Assembly: GCA_964591275.1 (NCBI GenBank)
Contig: CAZQAE010000009.1
Coordinates: 29,636 to 93,635 of the forward strand
Length of the DNA stretch: 64,000 nt
Direction: 5' to 3'
Source: G963674685 sp964591275
GTDB taxonomy: Bacteria; Lernaellota; Lernaellaia; JACKCT01
Position 1 is the stretch's first letter. Every line of letters begins with the position of its first letter. The position numbers were made by a program, and so were the translations under genes. Below, piece by piece: positions 17,546 through 26,496 of this stretch. A model generated the notes under the pieces. It made no database searches. It saw only the letters and a program-made list of their open reading frames with translations, and had not been told where the DNA came from.

Positions 17546-18520
17546 ATGGCTCATAACAAACTCAAACTCTTGTTGGCCTTCGCCGGAGTAAAGCTGCTGG
17601 GTCGGCGCGTTCCCTTGCACGTGAGCTGGGTTGTGACCAGCCGATGCAACCTGCGCTGCACCTATTGCAACAGGCCTGACACCGACCCCGGGGAATTGAC
17701 GACCGGGGAGGCGACAGCGCTTATAGACGATCTGGCGCGCTCGGGCTGCGCCCACGTATCCATCACCGGCGGAGAACCGCTACTCAGAAAAGACCTGCCG
17801 ATTCTCATGGCGCGCATCGTAGCCAGCGGCATGAGAATCAACATGAACACAAACGGCCTCCTATTGCCCGAACACTTAAGCGCGGTGCGCCTGGCCAATT
17901 CCGTTGTCATCAGCCTCGACGGCCCGCCGGAACTCAACGACGCGATACGAGGCCGGGGCGCGTGGGATGGCGCCATGCGCGGCGCCGAGCAAGTGCGAAA
18001 CATTGGATTGCCGCTGACATTTTATACGGTGATCGGAAAAACCAATGTTGGCGAACTGCGTTACCTGGTTGAACTGGCGGACCGGATGCACGCGCGCGTG
18101 TTTTTTCAGCCCGGCGCCCGGCAAGTCCTGGGTTCTGAATGTGGGGAAAACCTGGACGCGGCGGCCCCTGAAGATTATCGGCGGGCGATTGATGAGCTAA
18201 TCGAATGGAAAAAGCGGGGACGTCCCATCGGCAACAGCGTCGCCGCGCTGAGATATTTGCGTCACTGGCCCGATGAAAAGCCTATGCCAAGCATGGGCGG
18301 CAGGCTTTACGTGCGCATTGACTCTGATGGCCATGTCCGCACCAGCGGTCGCGTGCCGAGGGGTGAATATAATTCAGCCTTGAGATCGGGGGGCATCATA
18401 GCGGCCATGCAAAAAATTTCCGCGCCGCAATCCGACAGCACATACAGCGCCGCCCGCGTTGAGGTCAATCTCATGGCGCAAGGATCGCCCGGCACCCTGT
18501 GGAATTTTCTAAAGAAATGA
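17546..18520 (+). CDS. Radical SAM protein with degenerate SPASM domain
   Basis: A 324-residue radical SAM protein. CNLRCTYC (Cys 34, 38, 41) binds the SAM cluster and TGGEPLLRKDL follows as the SAM-binding GGEP motif. It is homologous along its whole length to the protein at 44140-45162, including the N-terminal lead and the ends (TLWNF against AVWDF). Where that protein has auxiliary-cluster cysteines (PCFAGDLFCN, PCSL, GCESCAASCY), this one has PSMGGRLYVR, TSGR and QSDSTYSAAR, so every SPASM cysteine is lost. ATG 17546 is chosen; upstream codons belong to the repeat. It may use only the SAM cluster, or act on a modified substrate. Substrate unknown. Confidence 0.88.
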   Translation: MAHNKLKLLLAFAGVKLLGRRVPLHVSWVVTSRCNLRCTYCNRPDTDPGELTTGEATALIDDLARSGCAHVSITGGEPLLRKDLPILMARIVASGMRINMNTNGLLLPEHLSAVRLANSVVISLDGPPELNDAIRGRGAWDGAMRGAEQVRNIGLPLTFYTVIGKTNVGELRYLVELADRMHARVFFQPGARQVLGSECGENLDAAAPEDYRRAIDELIEWKKRGRPIGNSVAALRYLRHWPDEKPMPSMGGRLYVRIDSDGHVRTSGRVPRGEYNSALRSGGIIAAMQKISAPQSDSTYSAARVEVNLMAQGSPGTLWNFLKK

Positions 18521-18570
18521 CAAATTTAACATACGAAATGGAAACCGTTCCGACAAATCCCGGTTACGGC

Positions 18571-18656
18571 GTTGTAGGAACGACATTCTTGTCGTGACCG
18601 CTTGACCAAAGCTCAGAACACATCCCCACAATTCGCGACAGGAATGTCGCTCCTAC
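18571..18656. repeat. Inverted repeat, GTAGGA-CGACATTC family
   Basis: GTTGTAGGAACGACATTCTT at 18571-18590 and its near-complement ending CGCTCCTAC at 18656 form an imperfect long stem between convergent genes. The same arm recurs at 50591-50618, so it is a dispersed REP-like palindrome. It could help terminate both flanking genes. Confidence 0.7.
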
Positions 18657-18669
18657 ACTAACAACTGGT

Positions 18670-19731
18670 CTAAAATAGAGGAATCAGGCTCGCGGCGTTT
18701 TTTTCCGGCGATTTTTCGAGGGGCGGAAAGGGCATCGTGAGAACGATTTCATCATCTTCATTGATGGTCGCCAGGATATTTCCCGTTTCCTCCGTGATGT
18801 ACAGGTCCATCCCCGTGGCTTCGTATGCGTCGAGGGTTGTCTGATGAGGGTAGCCCAGGCTGTTTTCCCCGACTGAGACAATGCCGACGGGCGCCGTAGC
18901 TATATCGATAAACCCCTGTATTGAAGGACCGGCGTGGCATGGGACTTTCAAAACATCGGAAGGCAGCAAGTCGGACCAGGCCGCCATCAGATAACTTTGC
19001 TCTTCGATTTCGGCGTCGGCGCCGAAAAGAAAAGTTTTGCCATCATAGGAAATCAACAGCACCATCGAGTTGTCGTTGACTCTCGGGAAATCGGCCAGCG
19101 TTGACAGTACGCGCAACGCAGCCTGCCCAATATATTCAACGTAACCGAAACTCGGATAAAATACTTCTCCGCTCCAGTCGTTGCGAGCGAGATCGTAAAC
19201 GTCGTATCCGTCGTCGCCCGGAAGCTCGTCGCCGTTTTCCCAAAGTTCCATGATTTCAACGCAGTCGAATAATTCCGACAAACCCCCGCAATGGTCGAAG
19301 TGCGGATGCGTCATGATCATGATGTCCAGCGTATCAATGCCGAGTTCCTCCAGCACGGGGCAGATGGCGTATTGTCCCTCTCCGACCGTGCCGCCGTCGA
19401 TGAGCACGTAATGCATGTCCTGCCCATCGGGGATCGATATCAACATCGCGTCGCCGAGTCCGACATCGAAGTAAAGGACGTTGAATCCTTTCAGTTCCGC
19501 GTCGTCGTCCATGTCGTCGTCCGCGTCGTCATCGATATCATCATCGGCATCGTCGTCCACATCGTCGTCGCCGGTTGTGTTGTCATCCGTATCGTCATCG
19601 AGCAGATCGCCGGGGCCGTATGCGTCCTTGGCGGATGTCTTGTTGTCAAAATCACCGCTGCAGGAAAGCAGCAAAAGGGCAAGGCAAAACACCGCTAAAG
19701 TCGATATTTTCACCGCAAAGATTTTTGGCAT
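18670..19731 (-). CDS. Asp-rich lipoprotein with ComEC-type metallo-beta-lactamase fold
   Basis: A 353-residue lipoprotein: lipobox LLSC (Cys about 24), Asp tract (about residues 45-80), then a metallo-beta-lactamase-fold hydrolase. FNVLYFDVGLGDAMLI resembles the start of the ComEC C-terminal domain (F-x-DVGQGD), and MTHPHFDHCGG is the HxHxDH metal motif with the first His at about 140. Later metal residues fit LLFGAD-type (here FLFGADAE) and KVPCHAG. The ComEC-like family includes nucleases of DNA uptake, but here it is a stand-alone, lipid-anchored domain without the transport part. The substrate is unknown; nuclease or phosphodiesterase activity is possible. The ATG at 19731 has only a weak GGA upstream. 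Confidence 0.85.
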   Translation of the reverse strand: MPKIFAVKISTLAVFCLALLLLSCSGDFDNKTSAKDAYGPGDLLDDDTDDNTTGDDDVDDDADDDIDDDADDDMDDDAELKGFNVLYFDVGLGDAMLISIPDGQDMHYVLIDGGTVGEGQYAICPVLEELGIDTLDIMIMTHPHFDHCGGLSELFDCVEIMELWENGDELPGDDGYDVYDLARNDWSGEVFYPSFGYVEYIGQAALRVLSTLADFPRVNDNSMVLLISYDGKTFLFGADAEIEEQSYLMAAWSDLLPSDVLKVPCHAGPSIQGFIDIATAPVGIVSVGENSLGYPHQTTLDAYEATGMDLYITEETGNILATINEDDEIVLTMPFPPLEKSPEKNAASLIPLF

Positions 19732-19861
19732 GTTTATCCAACCGCGCTAAATTTTCAGGCAAATTGCTGATGGCTTACTTCGTCGCATTGGATGTCAAAA
19801 CATAGCTAAGCGCGAGAAATCCACCCATTCCGCCGGCCACCACGGGCTGGCACATTATCGA

Positions 19862-19948
19862 TCAGGTTGAGCCGATGGCCTGGGAAAAAAAGCTGAATCC
19901 CAAGCCTGCGGCGATTCCCAAAGCTGTGACCAAGACAGTTTTAATCAT
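19862..19948 (-). CDS. Small 28-residue membrane peptide, possible readthrough
   Basis: ATG at 19948 has a strong AGGAGG five bases upstream and encodes 28 residues with one hydrophobic segment (TVLVTALGIAAGLGFSFF), ending with TGA at 19862-19864. The frame remains open after this TGA for 28 more codons, with a second Gly-rich hydrophobic segment (VVAGGMGGFLALSYVL), to TAA at 19775-19777. So the gene is either a 28-residue peptide or a two-helix protein of 57 residues interrupted by TGA. I cannot decide. It is divergent from the barrel gene at 20096. No family recognised. Confidence 0.55.
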   Translation of the reverse strand: MIKTVLVTALGIAAGLGFSFFSQAIGST

Positions 19949-20095
19949 GGCGCCTCCTCTTAAGTCAACTATAACCACGAAAATAAAATAGTTGAAAGCG
20001 GCGCTTTGAAAATCGATCCTGCGCGTACGATACCACACAAAAGCTTTTTGGGTTATAATGCGTGTCGCAAAACGCTTTTGATAAAGGAGCTGGCT

Positions 20096-20956
20096 ATGCT
20101 TAATAAAAATCTGATTATTGTTTTTCTGGTTGCACTTTTTGCCGCAGCCTTTGTCGCCGCACCAGCCTTCGCGCAAGGCGACGAAGATGGGGAAGACCGA
20201 GCGGAAGAAGGTGATGAAGATGGAGAAAACGGAGCGGAAGAAGGCGATGAAGGCGACGCTGAAGAAAAAACCGTGGCACCCGAGGAGCCTGTCGCCGAGG
20301 CAGTTGAAGAGCAGAAAAAGCCCGAACCCACGGCTGATCCCGAACGTCCCTGGTGCGTGCTGGTTGGCCGCTTGGCCTTCGGCGGCGGCGCCGGCAGTTT
20401 CAGCGGGGAGTGGGATTTCATGAATAACACGGTCAACTATGAAGAAGATGTTGACATGGAATCGGTGAGCCACAGCGCCTTTATTCCCGAGGTCTTTTTC
20501 ATGCCGACCAAGGCACGGCAATTCATCATATCCGCCTCGATCCCCATGGGCAGCGGCAATGGCAAGCTCGACAGCGACTTTGTATTTCAGGACGACGACT
20601 TCAATTACGGATTCACCTTTGCCAATCTCGGATTGGGATACCAGTGGTTTTTCGGGCAGCTGGAAAAAACAAATCTCATGCTGATGACGCATTTTGGGCG
20701 TGGGCGATACTGGATGCGAATCGAGCCGAACGATATGCGCGACGAGCGCAAAACCAGGGCCATGAAGGCCTGGGATTTTGACCTGTCCATCGGCAGTTTC
20801 CACCGCTTCGACAACCGTTTCGTTTTTGGCGCCACGCTGGACTACTGGGCGCTTGGCTTTGACGACCAGGCCGGCTCGGAGGATTACGTGAATACCTATG
20901 CCAAAGGAGGTCTGGCCGGCATGCGCCTGAATCTCCTGGCCGGATACGCGTTTTAG
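20096..20956 (+). CDS. Outer-membrane beta-barrel protein with acidic N-terminal repeats
   Basis: A 286-residue secreted protein. The signal peptide ends AFA before Q (about residue 26). A low-complexity acidic segment follows with repeated GDEDGE-x-x-AEEGDEDG units and a Pro/Glu-rich hinge. From about residue 85 to the end, alternating aromatic/polar strands and the terminal Phe (AGYAF) indicate an outer-membrane barrel of 8-10 strands. AAAGGAG at 20084-20090 precedes the ATG at 20096; the frame is open to 20006 but with no support. No specific family recognised. It stands alone, followed by short repeats and a strong terminator. Confidence 0.8.
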   Translation: MLNKNLIIVFLVALFAAAFVAAPAFAQGDEDGEDRAEEGDEDGENGAEEGDEGDAEEKTVAPEEPVAEAVEEQKKPEPTADPERPWCVLVGRLAFGGGAGSFSGEWDFMNNTVNYEEDVDMESVSHSAFIPEVFFMPTKARQFIISASIPMGSGNGKLDSDFVFQDDDFNYGFTFANLGLGYQWFFGQLEKTNLMLMTHFGRGRYWMRIEPNDMRDERKTRAMKAWDFDLSIGSFHRFDNRFVFGATLDYWALGFDDQAGSEDYVNTYAKGGLAGMRLNLLAGYAF

Positions 20957-20971
20957 CGCCAAGCGCCAAGG

Positions 20972-21005
20972 CATGAAGTATGAAGTAAAAAGTATGAAGT
21001 ATGAG
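20972..21005. repeat. Short-word repeat (GAAGTAT type)
   Basis: About four degenerate units of GCATGAAGTATGAAGT, 7-9 bases each, start 15 bases after the barrel gene's stop codon. The same word (inverted as ACTTCATAC) appears at 23814-23850, near 29770-29795 and at 45240-45285. Confidence 0.75.
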
Positions 21006-21091
21006 TTTCGGAGGCACTATCCGGCTGCTCCTGAGGGATGACGACAAGCAAGATTGCCGAATTCCCTTTTTTTTACTTGAGCAAACGTGAA

Positions 21092-21126
21092 AACCCGCCC
21101 CAAGCGACAGGGCGGGTTGTTTTTGT
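21092..21126 (+). terminator. Rho-independent terminator
   Basis: AACCCGCCC and GGGCGGGTT form a perfect nine-base, GC-rich stem with a nine-base loop, followed by GTTTTTGTC. It lies about 135 bases after the barrel gene and probably ends that transcript; the A-run on the left side could let it work weakly for the minus strand too. Confidence 0.88.
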
Positions 21127-21154
21127 CTTATGTGGCGTCGAAAAGGATAAAAAC

Positions 21155-22255
<1,101 letters not shown>

Positions 22256-22292
22256 GAACCTTTCCTCCACCACTACGAAAATTTATTGCGCG

Positions 22293-22331
22293 GCAAATCC
22301 ATTTTCATAGCCGCAATAATACCAGATTTGC
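22293..22331 (-). promoter_or_regulatory. Conserved dyad with TATTAT, copy 1
   Basis: GCAAATC and GATTTGC flank a 25-base interior containing TATTAT (on the minus strand), which could be a -10 element, about 40 bases upstream of the copy 1 ATG. The whole 39-base block recurs upstream of copy 2 with one or two changes. It is a likely promoter with an overlapping operator. Confidence 0.5.
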
Positions 22332-22353
22332 TTTAGCGCGCAAAGCTCAGAGG

Positions 22354-23418
22354 CTACTCGGCGTCGGCGGCGAGGATCAGCGATTGGGCGCCGTAGAAAC
22401 CATATGTAAAGATCGGTTCCGTTTCCGTTCCGAAGATACGGTAAATCGTATCGTTTGAAACACCCAAGCCGCCGGCCCCTTCCGCAAAGGCCACCGGCCA
22501 CATCGGCGTGGGCCAAGATTCTGGCGCCTCCGTCCCGTCGTCTTTTAAGAGGACATAAACGGTTTCAGAATTGTGTGTATATCTGAACGACGTATAGTGC
22601 TCGTCGATACGCGTCATGGAGGCACGGTCGTCAATATCGTCCGGGAAGTGGGTATCCTCATCCATCCAGACACCATCGCGCAGCACCTCGACACTGTATT
22701 CATTGAGGTCATCGGACACGTAATTGGATATTCGGTAAACGACCTGGGGATTTTGCATCACCATCTGATGAGTATCGTATTTGTTCTCCGTTGCGAAAAT
22801 AACTCCGTCCCACCAGAAAATCTCATTATAGCTCCAAACGACACACTGATCCCACGACAGGCAATCGATACCCGAGCTAAAAGATTGATACTCTTCTTCA
22901 TTCGGCAATTCGTGGCCCGTCCAGTCCTGTCCATCCCATGCCATGAGATGGCCGTCTTGGCACAGGACATAACCCCGCTCATCGTGAAACACTTTCACGT
23001 CCTTCATGGAATAATGGTTAGGGTGCTCAGGCAGCGGACAGGGCGGCTGCGGGTCCATGAGCGTCCATTTACCGTCATCCAATTGGTACAGTTCATTAAT
23101 GCCGGTCTTATAATTCAGTGCCCAACCCACGTATCGAGTCGCCAGCGACCCTTTGAAAAATGAGGCATCGCCCGGCGGTGTCACCTCCACGTAATCATCC
23201 TCCCGGATTTCATAAAGGGCGTCCCATACTTGACTTGAATGTGTGCCGACAGCCAACCAACCAACGACGGGAGCCGTATTGTCAGGCCATTGATAATCAT
23301 CATCGACATAGTCATCGGCATCGTCATCATCGTCGCCACAGTTGACGAAAAATACTGACAAGCCAAGCAGCGCCGCCAGGATGAGATAAAATGAGAATTT
23401 TGAGAATTTTCTAAACAT
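22354..23418 (-). CDS. Asp-rich lipoprotein, propeller-like, tandem copy 2
   Basis: A 354-residue paralogue of the gene at 21155-22255, with the same lipobox (FFVNC), a shorter acidic stretch (CGDDDDDADDYVDDDYQWP), and the same core. Differences are spread over the whole length, so the duplication is not very recent, yet the upstream block is still conserved. GGAGGAAAGG precedes the ATG at 23418. The pair lie head to tail, each with its own promoter-like dyad, so they may be expressed separately. Function unknown; the shared conserved cysteines and Trp-rich strands suggest an extracellular repeat fold. Confidence 0.8.
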   Translation of the reverse strand: MFRKFSKFSFYLILAALLGLSVFFVNCGDDDDDADDYVDDDYQWPDNTAPVVGWLAVGTHSSQVWDALYEIREDDYVEVTPPGDASFFKGSLATRYVGWALNYKTGINELYQLDDGKWTLMDPQPPCPLPEHPNHYSMKDVKVFHDERGYVLCQDGHLMAWDGQDWTGHELPNEEEYQSFSSGIDCLSWDQCVVWSYNEIFWWDGVIFATENKYDTHQMVMQNPQVVYRISNYVSDDLNEYSVEVLRDGVWMDEDTHFPDDIDDRASMTRIDEHYTSFRYTHNSETVYVLLKDDGTEAPESWPTPMWPVAFAEGAGGLGVSNDTIYRIFGTETEPIFTYGFYGAQSLILAADAE

Positions 23419-23455
23419 GAACCTTTCCTCCATCACTACGAAAGATCAATGCACG

Positions 23456-23494
23456 GCAAATCCAATTTCATAGCCGCAATAATACCAGATTTGC
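23456..23494 (-). promoter_or_regulatory. Conserved dyad with TATTAT, copy 2
   Basis: Second copy of the block upstream of the duplicated lipoprotein genes: GCAAATC and GATTTGC arms around TATTATTGCGGCTATG (minus strand). Its conservation within a spacer that otherwise differs argues for function as promoter and operator. Confidence 0.5.
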
Positions 23495-23628
23495 TTTGCC
23501 GCGCAAAGCCTTAAAATGAAAATTATGCACCCGCAAAATCGCGAAACTCCTTTAGCGATCGGGGCCTTTGCCCCGACCGGCATCTTTGTTAAGTTGGTTT
23601 CCAATTGCTTTCCCTTTAACTTAGCGTC

Positions 23629-23802
23629 CTATAAATCGTCGCACGCGTCGCAGTCTCCTGCCGACAAATACTTCATACACTCGCGCTTGGCGTGGGACCA
23701 GAGGTCGTAAGTGCATGCGGATTCACAGGCTTCATCGTTATCATAGAGATCGCAGGCGCCATCTGTGTCGGGATCGTCACAGCTAGCCTTTTTGCTCATC
23801 AT
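23629..23802 (-). CDS. Small Cys-rich acidic protein, 57 residues
   Basis: A short gene with ATG-ATG at 23802/23799 and GAGGAA about five bases upstream. The product starts MMSKKASCDDPDTDGACD, has seven cysteines and many Asp, and ends CDACDDL with a TAG at 23629-23631. It has no signal peptide, so if real it is cytosolic or exported by another route. DPDTDG resembles Ca-binding loops of thrombospondin type 3 repeats, but the match is short. The Cys spacing also recalls small metal-binding proteins. The next element upstream is a short-word repeat. Family unknown. Confidence 0.55.
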   Translation of the reverse strand: MMSKKASCDDPDTDGACDLYDNDEACESACTYDLWSHAKRECMKYLSAGDCDACDDL

Positions 23803-23813
23803 TCATTCCTCGC

Positions 23814-23850
23814 CTTCATACCTCACAACTCATACTTCATACTTCTGTAC
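23814..23850. repeat. Short-word repeat (ACTTCATAC type)
   Basis: About five degenerate units of TCATAC-type words (CTTCATACCTCACAACTCAT...) lie just upstream of the small Cys-rich gene. It is the inverted form of the words at 20972-21005. Confidence 0.7.
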
Positions 23851-23931
23851 TTGACGGCTATGAATCATCCGCTTATATTCTGGCGGTTTTTCAGGCTTTG
23901 GGAAAAAGCCTTAAAGGGGAGCAAACGCGAA

Positions 23932-24276
23932 ATGGAAAAGCAAGAAATTCTGAAACTGCCCGTGACCAAACTGCGTGATGAAGTTCACAAGATCGGCACC
24001 CAGTACGGGATATCCGGCATGAACAAGCAGCAACTCGTTGAGGCCTTGTTTGAAGCCAACAATATTCCACTGGAAGAGTCCCTGGACATCGTCAAGGACC
24101 CTGAGCTGAAAAGTCAGATCAAGGTTGTGCAGAAGGAGTGGCAAGAGGCGCTGGCGGCGAAAGACACAGCCAAAGCCGACAGACTCCAGAAGAAACTCCA
24201 CGGGATGAAACGCACTACGCGATCCTGGACCAAGGCAAAGATCGCTGCCAAGGCCAGGACAAAAAAGGGCGGCTGA
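23932..24276 (+). CDS. Rho-N/SAP-like domain protein
   Basis: A 114-residue basic protein. The first 45 residues match the Rho termination factor N-terminal (SAP-like) helical domain: ILKLPVTKLRDEVHKIG followed by MNKQQLVEALFE. The C-terminal part is a Lys/Arg-rich helix ending in KARTKKGG. Similar short Rho-N proteins are thought to bind nucleic acid. ATG 23932 is chosen over an upstream in-frame codon (23692) because the domain begins right there, though the GGGGAG lies 12 bases before it. It is followed directly by tRNA-Leu. Confidence 0.75.
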   Translation: MEKQEILKLPVTKLRDEVHKIGTQYGISGMNKQQLVEALFEANNIPLEESLDIVKDPELKSQIKVVQKEWQEALAAKDTAKADRLQKKLHGMKRTTRSWTKAKIAAKARTKKGG

Positions 24277-24309
24277 CTTAGCTTCAACCCCCGCTTGACC
24301 AAGAGTTTC

Positions 24310-24391
24310 GCGAGAGTGGCGGAACTGGCAGACGCGCAGGATTTAGGATCCTGTGCCTCACGGCGTGGGGGTTCGAGTCCCCCCTCTCGCA
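24310..24391 (+). tRNA. tRNA-Leu (anticodon TAG)
   Basis: Acceptor arms GCGAGAG (24310-24316) and CTCTCGC (24384-24390) pair perfectly, with discriminator A. The anticodon stem CAGGA/TCCTG encloses the loop TTTAGGA, giving anticodon TAG for CTA codons. The long variable arm and the T arm with GGTTCGAGTCC are typical of class II tRNAs such as Leu. The 3' CCA is not encoded. Confidence 0.95.
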
Positions 24392-24420
24392 AAGCCTGTA
24401 AAATACAAGGGATAAATAAA

Positions 24421-24448
24421 AAGCCGCTTAACCAGCGGCTTTTCTTTT
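24421..24448 (+). terminator. Terminator after tRNA-Leu
   Basis: AAGCCGCT and AGCGGCTT form a perfect eight-base stem with a five-base loop, followed by TTCTTTT. It lies 30 bases after the tRNA and should end its transcript. Confidence 0.9.
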
Positions 24449-24528
24449 GCCCATAATATTTAGGCGTTCAAAAGAGAATTATGCGCGAAAGCTTCCGCGC
24501 GGCTTGTCCGATCGCGGCGACGCCGCTC

Positions 24529-25794
24529 CTACTTTTTCATCAATTTCTTGTAGATTTTCGTCAACTTGTCCAGGTCCTGAGCCGTTTCAAAGAAGCCGTG
24601 CCAGTGCGCGTAGTCCTGGCCCATCATGGCCGTTCCCATGCGGGCGCGGCGTCCTTCATGGTGCCAGAGGTGATAGAAAACCAGCTCCGCTTCATCATCC
24701 CACTTCTGGTCTTTTGTGAGCAAACCGGCGGCATACAACTCGTTCATCATCTTCTTCGCCGGTTTGTAATACTTCTCATTATACAGCTCGATGGCGGCGT
24801 CATATTGTTTATAATAGGAATTGACCCACTGCGGCCCGTGACAGTTGCCGCAAACCGATTTCATCTCGCCCAGCTTCTTTTCCCAATTCGTCGTGCGAAT
24901 GGACAGGGGCCTTTCAGCCTCCCAGGAAAGCCGCTGCGAAATATTGTGCGTGGTTTGTAGTTTGCCGATTCCCGACATGTGACAAACCGCGCAGGTCGGC
25001 GCCGAGTAATCCCCCGGCTCCCAGGCGTCCGGCGCGCTGTCCCAGGTCCAGCTATCGCCTTCCGACGCGTAGCGCTTGCCATGTTTGGATTCCTGCCAGA
25101 TTTCGATCTGCGGGTGATCCGGGCCGAGGTGACAACTGCCGCATGTTTCGGCTTTTCGCGCCTCGACGATGCTAAAGAGATGACGGGTGTGGCATGAGGT
25201 GCAATTTCCCACGGAGCCGTCGGGGTTGGGCCTCCCGATTCCTTCCTGCGGATAGCGCAGGCCGGTGGGCCGCCCGTCCTTGAAGATGATCTTTTTGCCG
25301 TGGCACTGGATGCAGCCCGAGGCTTCCGCCGCTTCGGAGCCTTTGCCTTCCCATGTCACCGACATGCCTTCGAGCTTGTCGATCGATTTGTAGGCGACGG
25401 CGTGATCGCTTTCGGAAAATTGCTTCGCTTCCACGGGATGACATCGGGAGCAGTCCTGCGGCGTCGGGATCAGCGTCACATATGTTGAGCTGCCTTTCAG
25501 ACCGGAGCATTGCAGCGCGTCAACATCGGTTTTTCGCGCGATGTGGCAATCCCCGCACGACACGTTGGTGCGACCATGCATGCTGTTTTTCCAGTCCAGC
25601 ACGATCTGCGGCATTTTTTTGAGATGACATTCAATGCAATTCCGCTCGATTTTGGCCAGGCCGCGATCGATCTCGACGGTCTTTTGGCCCACGACGCCGA
25701 TGGGGCCTTTCCCGGATTCGGCTGTCAACGCAAAGGTCGACAACCCCGCGACAATAACAGCGGCCAGGAATAGAATTGTCATTAATTTCCTCAT
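24529..25794 (-). CDS. Octaheme HAO-like cytochrome c
   Basis: A 421-residue exported multiheme cytochrome. A signal peptide (to about residue 25) is followed by eight CXXCH sites: CIECH, CGDCH, CSRCH, CIQCH, CTSCH, CGSCH, CAVCH and CGNCH. The C-terminus holds YHLWHHEGRRARMG and QDYAHWHGFFE, a signature of the hydroxylamine oxidoreductase family. Enzymes of this group oxidise hydroxylamine, or work in reverse on nitrite or hydroxylamine when paired with a NapC-type quinol donor, as here. It is therefore likely a periplasmic reductase of nitrogen oxyspecies or a related compound. Whether the P460 cross-linking Tyr is present needs alignment. GAGGGGG is 5-6 bases before the ATG. Confidence 0.88.
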   Translation of the reverse strand: MRKLMTILFLAAVIVAGLSTFALTAESGKGPIGVVGQKTVEIDRGLAKIERNCIECHLKKMPQIVLDWKNSMHGRTNVSCGDCHIARKTDVDALQCSGLKGSSTYVTLIPTPQDCSRCHPVEAKQFSESDHAVAYKSIDKLEGMSVTWEGKGSEAAEASGCIQCHGKKIIFKDGRPTGLRYPQEGIGRPNPDGSVGNCTSCHTRHLFSIVEARKAETCGSCHLGPDHPQIEIWQESKHGKRYASEGDSWTWDSAPDAWEPGDYSAPTCAVCHMSGIGKLQTTHNISQRLSWEAERPLSIRTTNWEKKLGEMKSVCGNCHGPQWVNSYYKQYDAAIELYNEKYYKPAKKMMNELYAAGLLTKDQKWDDEAELVFYHLWHHEGRRARMGTAMMGQDYAHWHGFFETAQDLDKLTKIYKKLMKK

Positions 25795-25818
25795 GGAATC
25801 CCCCTCGCTTTATCGGAA

Positions 25819-26361
25819 TTACTCACCCACATTCGCAAAAATGACCGGCGTCCCGTGATGCACCAGATCCGAATGGCAATCCCAGCATTTTTTATCCGTG
25901 CGCCCGTTTATCCATTCACGATGGGCCAGGAATCCGCCTCGGGGAAGGCCCGGAGGCGTCAGGTCCTGATGACACGACATGCAGCCATCCTCAAAAATAT
26001 AATCGTTTTTATGAAAGCGCTTGCCTTCCCAATCGACCTTTTCGGGATCGCCGACGTAATGAACCCAAAGATCGCGCCACCCCGACCATGATTTGTATAC
26101 GTAATAGTACGCGCCCGAGGCGGGCAGATGGCAATCAACGCAGTCGGCGACGATGCCCTTGTCATTGGCGTGATGGCTCGACATGCGCCAGGTGTCCACG
26201 CGAGACTGCATTTCGTGGCACTGGCCGCAGAACTCGTTGGTTCCGGTCATCTCAAAGCTCATGTGCGTGAAGCCGATGAGAAACATGGTCGCCAAAGCGC
26301 CGACCGCGAAAGCGATAGACAGCTTCCAGTGTTTCAGCGGCCACTTGAGAGCTTTGAGCAT
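25819..26361 (-). CDS. NapC/NrfH-type tetraheme quinol dehydrogenase
   Basis: A 180-residue membrane-anchored cytochrome with one N-terminal helix (about 14-32) and four CXXCH motifs: CGQCH, CVDCH, CMSCH and CWDCH. It is typical of the NapC/NirT/NrfH family, which takes electrons from menaquinol or ubiquinol and passes them to a periplasmic partner. The partner here must be the octaheme cytochrome gene 25 bases downstream. The pair resembles the cycX-haoA unit of Campylobacterota. The ATG at 26361 has a weak ribosome site. The two genes should form one operon. Confidence 0.9.
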   Translation of the reverse strand: MLKALKWPLKHWKLSIAFAVGALATMFLIGFTHMSFEMTGTNEFCGQCHEMQSRVDTWRMSSHHANDKGIVADCVDCHLPASGAYYYVYKSWSGWRDLWVHYVGDPEKVDWEGKRFHKNDYIFEDGCMSCHQDLTPPGLPRGGFLAHREWINGRTDKKCWDCHSDLVHHGTPVIFANVGE

Positions 26362-26496
26362 TGTCGTTTAACTCACCGGCAGGCAATGCGTTCAATGAAA
26401 TTTTGGGAATCAGTTCCTGTCTCTTTTTTCATTGATTCTTCATAGCATGTCAACAACTTTCGACATCGGTGGGAGGAAGATGCCAGAGTTTATTCC

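Noticed and set aside
19862..20974. Long minus-strand frame opposite the barrel gene
   Set aside because: It is the shadow of the barrel gene on the plus strand; its product has no domain and the plus gene has a ribosome site and signal peptide. Only its last 28 codons are called as a small gene.
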